Source of the DNA: an uncultured Pelagibacteraceae bacterium
GTDB lineage: Bacteria > Pseudomonadota > Alphaproteobacteria > Pelagibacterales > Pelagibacteraceae
Length of the DNA: 64,000 nt
Direction: 5' to 3'
Assembly: GCA_902592445.1 (NCBI GenBank)
Contig: CACJEN010000002.1
Coordinates: 124,001 to 188,000, forward strand
The notes under the pieces were generated by a model, which did no database searches, was not told where the DNA came from, and was given only the letters and a program-made list of their open reading frames with translations. This document shows, piece after piece, positions 25,784-32,483 of the stretch. Both the position numbers and the translations under genes were made by a program. Position 1 is the first letter of the stretch; every line of letters starts with the position of its first letter.

Positions 25784-26644
25784 ATGTCTAGATTATTTTT
25801 ATTAAGATTTTCTTTTTTATCTATTAAAAATTTAGTCAATACAAAATTAAATCTATTAGTAAATTTATCAATTTTTGTAATTATTTTTGCTTTAACAGCT
25901 TCGTTTATTTCAATTTTATTTGAGAATAGAATTGAACAACTCGAGACTAAAGTAACACAAAATGAGGTTAATCAAATATTGTATACCAAATGGTTAAACA
26001 GAACTCCAAAAATCATTTCTCAGATCGATAATGTATATCAAAGCAGAAAGGATGAAACTTTATTTTCGATGATTGTAACAGGATTGCCAGATGATGATGA
26101 TGACGAAACATCACAAATTTATTCTATGCGAGAACAGTTCCATAATTATTATTATTTTTTAAGTGATATTGCTCAAATAAATTTTCAAAATATAGATTTA
26201 GCTTTAACAGATGCAATATTATTATCCAATTCCAATGAAGATATTGAGTCTGTTGAAAGACAAAAAATATTATTTAGAAATTTAATTATAGAATTTGATA
26301 GAAATTCACAAGAAAGATTGGTGTATAGAGAGAGCCACGACTTTAAGGAAGGATGGAATAAAACACAATTACACTATAAAGGTTATTCAGTTTTTGTAGA
26401 TAAAAAAATAGAGATTATTCAAAAACAAAAAGATTTTTTTTTAAATTTTGGTACAGAATTTTTTTCAAAAAAAAGAAAGTCTTACTCAAATGATAATATT
26501 ACAAATCTTCAAGAGATAAAAGATTTTGCTAAATTAGAGACAAGATTTATTTTTTTTGCTTTTGTAATTCAATTTGTAATTTTCATAGTTTTGCAAATAT
26601 TTGAAATAACCATTGAAAGAGATAGGAAAAATGAGAAGAATTAA
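25784..26644 (+). CDS. Membrane protein with two TM helices flanking an extracytoplasmic helical domain
   Basis: The 286-residue protein is unrecognised. A TM helix near residues 24-46 (LVNLSIFVIIFALTASFISILF) is followed by a coiled-coil-like segment, about 200 mostly helical residues, and a second TM helix near 256-275. The layout resembles the sensor half of chemoreceptors or histidine kinases, but no cytoplasmic signalling domain follows. The next gene has the same layout. It is co-transcribed with prsW (7-bp gap). Confidence 0.65.
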   Translation: MSRLFLLRFSFLSIKNLVNTKLNLLVNLSIFVIIFALTASFISILFENRIEQLETKVTQNEVNQILYTKWLNRTPKIISQIDNVYQSRKDETLFSMIVTGLPDDDDDETSQIYSMREQFHNYYYFLSDIAQINFQNIDLALTDAILLSNSNEDIESVERQKILFRNLIIEFDRNSQERLVYRESHDFKEGWNKTQLHYKGYSVFVDKKIEIIQKQKDFFLNFGTEFFSKKRKSYSNDNITNLQEIKDFAKLETRFIFFAFVIQFVIFIVLQIFEITIERDRKNEKN

Positions 26645-27458
26645 AAATGTATCCAATAAAATAATTATATTAGTAATTCTCTCAGGGTTTTTTAATTTGT
26701 TATCATATTGTTTCGATCAACTAGTAATTCAAGCAGAACTTAAAAATCGAGATCTTGAAAGAAGACTAGTTTCTAATAGGATCAGTTTAGAGACTTTGTC
26801 TTATGAAATATCAACATTAAATGATTTGAGATTTGAAATTGTAAAATCTACAGATTATTTTCACAAACATTTACCAACAAATTTATATGGAGCAATAAGT
26901 TTTTTAGGTAAAGATAAAAACTCAGAATTTAGTTGGCAAAAAATTTATGATGAAAAAACAGCAAAGAAGATTGGTGATAATTTTCTTAATAATTTAAATC
27001 AATTAATTTTAGACTATAATAAAAAAACTGATGATATTGATAAAGTTTTTAAATCAATATTTCCAGAACCTGTATTCTATAACAGACTACTTGGAAAATA
27101 TTATCCAATAAAAGAATTAAAAATTAACGAAAAGATTTTGAATACATTTAATACAAACGTATCTGAGGATGAAGATGAACAATACAAAAGAGACTCAGAA
27201 AATTATAAAATTTATACAAAAATTTATGAATCCATTAGAGAATTTAAAACTCTTGAATATCAATTTGATTATTATTTGAAAAGATCAGAACGTAAATATG
27301 TAATTCAATTTTCAGATTTTTTTAATTTTGTTGATGAATATGCTAAAGAACAAAATAAAATTAATTACTTTATCCTTTTAAGCATAATTGCACAAATAAT
27401 GGGTATTTTATTTATACTTCTTTTGTTTAAATCAATAATGATCAATAAAAATAATTAA
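26631..27458 (+). CDS. Second two-TM membrane protein with extracytoplasmic helical domain
   Basis: A 275-residue protein of unknown function with an N-terminal TM helix (IIILVILSGFFNLLSYCF), a long charged helical middle that begins with a coiled-coil-like stretch, and a C-terminal TM helix (FILLSIIAQIMGILFILLLF). Topology parallels the preceding product, so they may form a heteromer. I chose the ATG preceded by ATAGGA rather than the upstream TTG of the ORF track. It overlaps the preceding gene by 14 nt. Confidence 0.65.
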   Translation: MRRIKNVSNKIIILVILSGFFNLLSYCFDQLVIQAELKNRDLERRLVSNRISLETLSYEISTLNDLRFEIVKSTDYFHKHLPTNLYGAISFLGKDKNSEFSWQKIYDEKTAKKIGDNFLNNLNQLILDYNKKTDDIDKVFKSIFPEPVFYNRLLGKYYPIKELKINEKILNTFNTNVSEDEDEQYKRDSENYKIYTKIYESIREFKTLEYQFDYYLKRSERKYVIQFSDFFNFVDEYAKEQNKINYFILLSIIAQIMGILFILLLFKSIMINKNN

Positions 27459-28706
27459 ATGATCAGAAATTTTTTATATTTAGTATTTTTTTTACTTTTT
27501 TTTAAAAATGTTTTTGCTAACGATGATAAAAATCTAACTGATTTATCTACAGTATACGATGAGTATGATGAATGTATTTATATTAATACAAAAAAAGGAA
27601 ATACATTAATCAGGGAATATGACTTATATGATTTAGTAATTAAAAAGAGTACATCTCCTTTTATTTATGAATGTAATAAGATCTTCTCTAAAATAATTAA
27701 TAGTGAAGAAATTAATTTTAAAAAAATAATTGAATCAAGCATTCAAAAAAATGAAGGTGAAAGCAAAAATAAATACATCAAAATATATAAAAAATTTCAT
27801 AGAAACATTATTTTTCACTCAAAAAATATTAATGAGGTTAAAAATTCTTTAGATGAGTTGGAAAATAATTATTTTAAAAAATCAAATGTAAATATCAATC
27901 AGGATGCAGCAAAAATGGCAGGTACTTTAGGATGGTTTTATTATGTACATAAAGACCTGTTTAATTTTGAAAAAGCAGAAAAGTATCTATCTATAGCAGT
28001 AGAAAAAACAAAGGATCATTATAGCTTAAAGTACTATCAAAACAATTTAGGAATCATTTATGATCAAGATAGAAATTCAAATTTTACAAAAAAAAAAAAT
28101 AATAAAATAGCATTTGATTTATATAGTAAGGCAGCTAAATTAGGTTTGCATCATGCATACGGAAATCTAGGTAAATTTTATATACTTGGCTTAGGTGGAA
28201 TAAAACCAGATTATGATAAAGCAATCAAAAATTATAAATTAAAAAGAATCTCATCATTTGGTGACGATAATTTCTCAGATATTAAAATCTTATATAGTAA
28301 ACAAAGACTCCCAAAAAATTTGGATGAATATTTGTTTTGGCTTGAAGAATATCTAGTAGAAAATCAGGACTCTAAAGTTTTTCAACAACTTGCTTGGTTC
28401 ACAGACGAGGACGAATCTTCTGCTACTAGTTTAATTCAGCATATGAGAATATATAAGTGGCAATATTTGTGCTTTAAGTATTGTGAATCTTATTATTCAA
28501 GAGAAAGATCTGAGTCAGAATTGAGCATTTTAAAAACTAAACATCTCTCAAAAGACCAAATTAATGAAGCTATAAAACAAGCTGATCTTTGGGAAAAGTC
28601 TAACTGGAATAAAGAAATTAAAAAATTTAAAAAAAAAACTAATATACTTAAAAAGAAAGATTTGGTTGATTTAATCAAAAATGCATTGATAAGGAATGAG
28701 AATTAA
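27459..28706 (+). CDS. Exported Sel1/TPR-like repeat protein
   Basis: A 415-residue protein with a signal peptide (NFLYLVFFLLFFKNVFA). The centre has Sel1-like repeats: YYQNNLGIIYDQDRN, then AFDLYSKAAKLGLHHAYGNLGKFYILGLGGIKPDYDKAIKNYK. The C-terminus is Lys-rich and helical. It is the last gene of the PrsW operon and its stop codon lies inside a rho-independent terminator. Island 1 also carries a Sel1-like protein, though with membrane anchors. Confidence 0.7.
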   Translation: MIRNFLYLVFFLLFFKNVFANDDKNLTDLSTVYDEYDECIYINTKKGNTLIREYDLYDLVIKKSTSPFIYECNKIFSKIINSEEINFKKIIESSIQKNEGESKNKYIKIYKKFHRNIIFHSKNINEVKNSLDELENNYFKKSNVNINQDAAKMAGTLGWFYYVHKDLFNFEKAEKYLSIAVEKTKDHYSLKYYQNNLGIIYDQDRNSNFTKKKNNKIAFDLYSKAAKLGLHHAYGNLGKFYILGLGGIKPDYDKAIKNYKLKRISSFGDDNFSDIKILYSKQRLPKNLDEYLFWLEEYLVENQDSKVFQQLAWFTDEDESSATSLIQHMRIYKWQYLCFKYCESYYSRERSESELSILKTKHLSKDQINEAIKQADLWEKSNWNKEIKKFKKKTNILKKKDLVDLIKNALIRNEN

Positions 28707-28722
28707 AATTCTCTTTTTTTTT
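28698..28722 (+). terminator. Rho-independent terminator of the PrsW operon
   Basis: GAGAATT-aa-AATTCTC followed by nine T residues. It overlaps the stop codons of both convergent genes. The T-run follows only on the plus strand, so it should mainly stop rightward transcription. Confidence 0.85.
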
Positions 28723-29209
28723 GATTTTTATAATCTGTTTTATCACCTAAATTTAACTTAAGTTTAAGTTCAGCAATTTTTTTTTCTAATTCAATTACTT
28801 CTATTGAAATTTGTTCCTTCTCATTTTCATCAACCTTATCATCGTCAAGAGCTTTTCTGGTTTCTTCCATTACATCACCTATAGACTCACCTAATCTAAG
28901 TAAATTATTGATTATTTCGTCACTAGTATCGTGATCTTTTCTATTGGCAATTTCCTTTCTAAGTAAGGTTTCATAAGCTGTAAGAAAAGGGGTTCCTTTA
29001 CCAATCCTTTTACAATGAATATCTAATTCCAACCCATCTTGTATATGAAGTTGCCGATCTTTGAAATTAGGGTTTGAGATATGTTCAATAGCTTTTCTTT
29101 TTTTTTCTATAACAGTTTCAATATTTTCATAACCAATATCGTCAGCTAAATCTTTTAAAACTCTTTCAAATGAATATGGCTTTCTTGGATAGCCTTTTCT
29201 TTTACTCAT
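28703..29209 (-). CDS. Phage CII-like regulatory protein (probable)
   Basis: A 168-residue protein with no signal peptide. The N-terminal half looks like a DNA-binding helical region (FERVLKDLADDIGYENIETVIEKKRKAIEHISNP) followed by LHIQDGLELDIHCKRIGKGTPFLTAYETLL. The C-terminal half ([20 protein letters not shown]) resembles the C-terminal helical part of phage CII-type regulators. The family call is by eye and moderate. It is divergent from the nuclease operon, with a perfect 7-bp inverted repeat in the shared 221-bp intergenic region, consistent with a local regulator. Confidence 0.5.
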   Translation of the reverse strand: MSKRKGYPRKPYSFERVLKDLADDIGYENIETVIEKKRKAIEHISNPNFKDRQLHIQDGLELDIHCKRIGKGTPFLTAYETLLRKEIANRKDHDTSDEIINNLLRLGESIGDVMEETRKALDDDKVDENEKEQISIEVIELEKKIAELKLKLNLGDKTDYKNQKKREF

Positions 29210-29233
29210 AAATTTAGATTATTAGAAATTCAT

Positions 29234-29263
29234 CCGTAGGCAAAGTCAAAAGTTAACCTACGG
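29234..29263. promoter_or_regulatory. Operator-like dyad between divergent island 2 genes
   Basis: CCGTAGG and CCTACGG form perfect inverted arms whose starts are 23 bp apart, about two helical turns, in the divergent intergenic region. For the leftward gene, a candidate TTGACT (-35) lies between the arms, and the left arm lies between it and an AT-rich TAATAA-type -10. The right arm sits where the -35 of the rightward promoter should be. Binding by the CII-like protein is inferred. Confidence 0.5.
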
Positions 29264-29283
29264 GTAAAGCATTTTAAAATCAC

Positions 29284-29289
29284 TATAAA
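29284..29289 (+). promoter_or_regulatory. Candidate -10 box for the nuclease operon leader
   Basis: TATAAA precedes AGGGTG. The expected -35 position (CGGGTA) is poor and overlaps the right operator arm, as in promoters needing an activator. Confidence 0.4.
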
Positions 29290-29293
29290 TAGG

Positions 29294-29430
29294 GTGTGTT
29301 TAATTTTATTGAACACACAAAAGATTAAGAGGAAGTGAGCAAATTGATCTTTGGTTAAATTATAGTTCTTAACTTCCTTTCTGCAATTTGTGAATTCCTC
29401 TTAATCCTAAACACTAACAAAGAGGAGAAA
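29294..29430 (+). promoter_or_regulatory. Structured 5' leader with mutually exclusive SD pairing
   Basis: Hairpin 1 is GTGTGTT/AACACAC (29294-29318). Hairpin 2 has a 12-bp outer stem GATTAAGAGGAA (29323-29334) with TTCCTCTTAATC (29395-29406), an inner CAAATTG/CAATTTG stem, and an apical GTTAA/TTAAC. The right arm also contains TCCTCTT, which pairs perfectly with the Shine-Dalgarno AAGAGGA (29420-29426) of the next gene. The leader can thus either free or sequester that SD. It could be a riboswitch-like element, a protein-binding leader or a small RNA; no known class is recognised. Confidence 0.6.
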
Positions 29431-29667
29431 ATGAAGAAAACAAAAATAGAGAAAAAAAACAGTAATGATGAAATGATGATTGATTTGCCTAGCGGAGTAT
29501 TTGGCTATTTAGGAATACTTTTTATAGGATTTGCAGTTGTAGATTATGCTGCGTCTAGGATGGGGACAAATTTAACCGCATTCTTAGGACCTATGTCACA
29601 GTTCACTCCAATTGCAGCAGGTTTAATTGGAGGAATATTTTTAACAATAGGCGATAAAAGTGAATAA
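29431..29667 (+). CDS. Small two-helix membrane protein
   Basis: A 78-residue protein with a Lys/Glu-rich N-terminus, a hydrophobic helix (VFGYLGILFIGFAVVDYA) and a second C-terminal one (TPIAAGLIGGIFLTIG). It has a strong SD (AAGAGGAG) that can be masked by the leader. No family is recognised; size and topology would suit a holin-like or regulatory membrane peptide, but this is conjecture. It is first in the nuclease operon, separated from the next gene by a hairpin. Confidence 0.65.
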   Translation: MKKTKIEKKNSNDEMMIDLPSGVFGYLGILFIGFAVVDYAASRMGTNLTAFLGPMSQFTPIAAGLIGGIFLTIGDKSE

Positions 29668-29679
29668 ATCGTCAACAAC

Positions 29680-29703
29680 ATCCCCTGTAAAGGAACAGGG
29701 GAT
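29680..29703 (+). terminator. Hairpin between small membrane gene and RHH gene, possible attenuator
   Basis: ATCCCCTGT and ACAGGGGAT form a perfect 9-bp stem with loop AAAGGA, followed by only a short T-rich run. It is a weak terminator or an RNA processing/stability element that could uncouple the first gene from the rest of the operon. Confidence 0.6.
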
Positions 29704-29726
29704 TTTAATCAAACAAAGGAGATAAA

Positions 29727-29927
29727 ATGGCAGATCCAAATAAATATAAATCAGTAAGCATACCTAGAGATACTTATGAAACTTTAGAATGGCTAAGAAA
29801 AGGTAACATTATTAATGCAGAATTAACATTTAGTAAGGTTATTGAATATTTAGCCAAAAGTAAAATCAAAGAAATTCAGCATAAGTCAAATGAGTGGAGT
29901 GCTGAAGAAGATCTAACAATTAACTAA
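29727..29927 (+). CDS. Small ribbon-helix-helix-like protein
   Basis: A 66-residue protein. KYKSVSIPRDTYETLEWLRKG looks like the beta strand and first helix of a ribbon-helix-helix DNA-binding domain, and FSKVIEYLAKSKI like its second helix. It has a strong SD (AAAGGAG). It could autoregulate the downstream nuclease genes, or be an antitoxin-like partner. It lies between a hairpin and the DUF2130 gene. Confidence 0.6.
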   Translation: MADPNKYKSVSIPRDTYETLEWLRKGNIINAELTFSKVIEYLAKSKIKEIQHKSNEWSAEEDLTIN

Positions 29928-29954
29928 TAAATTAAATAAAGGAGTAAAATAAAT

Positions 29955-31340
29955 ATGAGTCAACTAATAATAACATGTCCTAGCTGTAATGAAACTTTTT
30001 CTGCAGATCAGGCATTACAAAATCACTTAAAGAGCAAAGAAAAAGAGTACCAAGAAGAAATTAAGGTTAAGGAAAAGCTTTTAAAAGAAAAATTTAATCT
30101 TGATTTCAAGCTAAAAGAAAAAAATTTAGAGAAAGAACTTTCATTAAAAGCACAAAACGAAAGTAAAGCGAAAGTTCAGGCATTGCAGTCTAAAATTTTA
30201 GAGGCCGAAAAGAGTAGAAAAGATACTGAATTAAAGATGACAGCAACGCTAAAGCAAAAAGAAAAAGCAATTGAAGATAAACTTAAGGCTAAAGAAAAAG
30301 CAATGGAGAAAAGTTCTAAAGAGGCAGAGTTTAAGTTAATTGCCAGTTTGAAGCTTAAGGAAAAAGAAATCGAAAAACAGTTAAAAGAGAAAGCTTTAAT
30401 TAGAGAAAATAAGCAAAGAAAAGAGCTTATGGATCTTCAAACTAAAGTTGCACAAGCTGAGAAGAATAAAAAACAAATTGAAGCTAAGTTAATTGCAGAT
30501 CTTAAACAAAAAGAAAAAGCTATTGAACAAAAAATTAAAGAAAAATCTGAAAGCGATGTTCAAAAACTTAAAGATCTGATGGCTAAAAAAGACAAAGAAA
30601 GAGAAATAGAAAAAAGGCGTACTCAAGTAAAAATTGATGAAATGTCTAAACAACTAAAACAAAAATCGATGGAAGTTCAAGGTGAAGTTCAAGAAGAACT
30701 TATTGAGGATTACCTTCGAAGTAAATTTCCACAAGATACTGTAGAAGAAGTTAAAAAGGGAGCAAAAGGTGCAGATTGTATACTTACAATTAATAATAAA
30801 GATCAAGAAAAACTTGCACAGATTTACTTTGAAAGCAAAGATCACAAAACTTTTAAAGAAGAATGGGTAAGCAAACTATTAAGTGATATGAAAGATAAAA
30901 ATATCAATTATGGTGTTTTAATTACTACAGCTATGCCAAAAGACTATAATAAACAACATGATGGCTATGTTGAAAGACATGGTAAAAGAATTATTATCAT
31001 TCCAATGAATTATCCAATAATTCACATGTTAGTAAGTTTTATTAAAACTAACTTGATAAATGAACATAAATCTAAGAAGGATTTTGATGCACCAAAAATG
31101 ATGAAAAGACTTTGGGATCATATAATGGGTCCATCATTTCAATTACCTGTAAGAAATTTGTATCAATCAATGATTAAAATGAATGATCTTATGGGAAAAG
31201 AAAAAAAGTTTTTTGAAAACAGTATTGCTAACAAGGAAAGAGCTATGCTTGATATGGAAGAAGACTTTAGAGATATGATAAGATCTTTTACACTTAAAGT
31301 TGGACCTGATTGTATAATTCAAATTGAAGAGAAAAAATAA
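29955..31340 (+). CDS. DUF2130 family protein: zinc-knuckle, long coiled coil, nuclease-like domain
   Basis: A 461-residue protein. It opens with a CxxC element (TCPSCNETFSADQAL), then about 200 residues of Lys/Glu-rich coiled coil, then a DUF2130-type domain. That domain has a PD-(D/E)XK-like arrangement, GADCILTI followed by YFESKDHKTFKEEW and YGVLITTAMP. DUF2130 proteins are uncharacterised but are predicted to be restriction-nuclease-fold proteins. The next gene, starting at the base after this stop, is also a predicted nuclease, so a two-nuclease defence module is plausible. Confidence 0.78.
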   Translation: MSQLIITCPSCNETFSADQALQNHLKSKEKEYQEEIKVKEKLLKEKFNLDFKLKEKNLEKELSLKAQNESKAKVQALQSKILEAEKSRKDTELKMTATLKQKEKAIEDKLKAKEKAMEKSSKEAEFKLIASLKLKEKEIEKQLKEKALIRENKQRKELMDLQTKVAQAEKNKKQIEAKLIADLKQKEKAIEQKIKEKSESDVQKLKDLMAKKDKEREIEKRRTQVKIDEMSKQLKQKSMEVQGEVQEELIEDYLRSKFPQDTVEEVKKGAKGADCILTINNKDQEKLAQIYFESKDHKTFKEEWVSKLLSDMKDKNINYGVLITTAMPKDYNKQHDGYVERHGKRIIIIPMNYPIIHMLVSFIKTNLINEHKSKKDFDAPKMMKRLWDHIMGPSFQLPVRNLYQSMIKMNDLMGKEKKFFENSIANKERAMLDMEEDFRDMIRSFTLKVGPDCIIQIEEKK

Positions 31341-32249
31341 GTGAAATTAGAATTTAAAAAAGGTTCAAAATATTCAAGAAAAGATATTGGTTGGGTTTGC
31401 TTTCCTGACAAGGGCAGACCTGCCGGCGGTGATTGGGATACAGGTTATGTACGTGTCGAAGATAATTTAATAATCTTCATGAATATTGGTGTGCCTGGAA
31501 CAACAGAACATGATTTTGATAATCATTATGATCATTCAAAAGGAGTTATTGTTTGGTACGGAAAACCAAGATCTCATTCTCAACAACCAACTTTTCAAAA
31601 GTTATTATCCGGTGAAATGACGCCACATTTTTTTGCGCGTTGGGATAATAAAGATCCCCAATTCACTTATCTAGGTATTGGAAAAGTTGTTAGTTTTAAG
31701 GATGGTGTTCTTTGTTTAGATGGAAATAAAAAAGAGGTAGAAACTATAGAATTAAAATTAACTGTTGAAGATTCTGGTGAGATAATTCCTATTCAAAATC
31801 AAACTAATGTTAATAATGAAAAAGATTATTCAATTGAAAATAATTCAGTTCCTAAATCTTCTTTTTTATTAGAAAAACATCTTGAGGATTATATTATTAG
31901 AAATTGGACCAATATAGAGTTGAATAAAGATTATGATATTCATAAAGAAAACAACAAACTTTGTACTCAATATTCAACAGGATCTGGTCCTTTAGATATT
32001 TTAGCAATTAGTAAAGATAAAAAAGAATTTTTAGTTATAGAATTAAAGAAGGGTAGAGCTAGTGATGTAGTTATGGGTCAGATCCAAAGATATATGGGGC
32101 ATATTAAAAATAATTTAGCTGGTGATAAAGATGTTAAGGGACTTATCATTGCATTAGAGGATGATAAGAATTTAAGAGATGCATTATCTGTTGCACCAAA
32201 TATAAAATTTATGAAATATGAAGTATCTTTCAAATTAAGTTCTTTTTAG
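31341..32249 (+). CDS. DUF3427-like plus NucS-like PD-(D/E)XK nuclease fusion
   Basis: A 302-residue protein starting with GTG immediately after the DUF2130 stop. Residues 1-140 resemble the DUF3427 domain common on restriction-type proteins (YSRKDIGWV, VIVWYGKPRSHSQQPTF, HFFARWDNKDPQFTYLGIG), perhaps a nucleic-acid or modified-base reader. Residues 175-302 match the NucS/EndoMS nuclease domain: LEKHLEDYIIRNW, GSGPLDILAI, EFLVIELKKGRASDVVMGQIQRYM, with Asp, Glu-x-Lys and Gln all present. The combination suggests a modification-dependent or mismatch-type endonuclease. It is the last gene before the island end. Confidence 0.75.
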   Translation: MKLEFKKGSKYSRKDIGWVCFPDKGRPAGGDWDTGYVRVEDNLIIFMNIGVPGTTEHDFDNHYDHSKGVIVWYGKPRSHSQQPTFQKLLSGEMTPHFFARWDNKDPQFTYLGIGKVVSFKDGVLCLDGNKKEVETIELKLTVEDSGEIIPIQNQTNVNNEKDYSIENNSVPKSSFLLEKHLEDYIIRNWTNIELNKDYDIHKENNKLCTQYSTGSGPLDILAISKDKKEFLVIELKKGRASDVVMGQIQRYMGHIKNNLAGDKDVKGLIIALEDDKNLRDALSVAPNIKFMKYEVSFKLSSF

Positions 32250-32250
32250 C

Positions 32251-32271
32251 AAAGACTACAAAAAGACTACA
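32251..32271 (+). repeat. 21-bp repeat with two GACTAC units, right end of island 2
   Basis: Identical in sequence and orientation to 25009-25029. It begins two bases after the nuclease stop codon and is followed by AGTCAGTTC, similar to AGTCAGTCC inside the left end of island 1. Confidence 0.75.
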
Positions 32272-32374
32272 GTCAGTTCTTCTTCCTTCCATTCTATATT
32301 ATTATTCAACGATTTTTTGTTTTTAAAAAAGTTAAGGAAATTATTATGTTTGTTGAAAATAAATGAGATTTTAG

Positions 32375-32450
32375 TGGTGCCCCCGCACGGATTCGAACCG
32401 CGGACCTATTGATTACAAATCAATTGCTCTACCAACTGAGCTACAAGGGC
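32375..32450 (-). tRNA. tRNA-Thr(TGT)
   Basis: A 76-nt tRNA with encoded CCA. Acceptor GCCCTTG pairs with CGGGGGC using two G-T pairs, the D stem is GCTC/GAGC, and the anticodon arm ATTGA-TTTGTAA-TCAAT gives anticodon TGT. It is the integration target of island 2, whose end supplies its 3' half. Confidence 0.96.
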
Positions 32451-32483
32451 ATTGAGGGTTTTGTAATCTCATTTTTTATATTA

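Larger units (their letters stand above)
24932..32422. mobile_element. Island 2: 7.5-kb element integrated at tRNA-Thr(TGT)
   Basis: The island is bounded by the 48-bp tRNA-Thr repeat (offset 7,491 bp) and, just inside, by identical 21-bp rGACTAC repeats. It holds two operons and a phage CII-like regulator but no integrase, capsid or replication gene. The intact tRNA at the right has its native 5' half and an island-supplied 3' half, the usual mode. It could be a degraded island or a satellite moved by an integrase in trans. Confidence 0.85.

Noticed and set aside
29294-29430. Structured leader as a retron ncRNA
   Set aside because: No reverse transcriptase gene is nearby, and the hairpin arrangement fits control of the adjacent SD.
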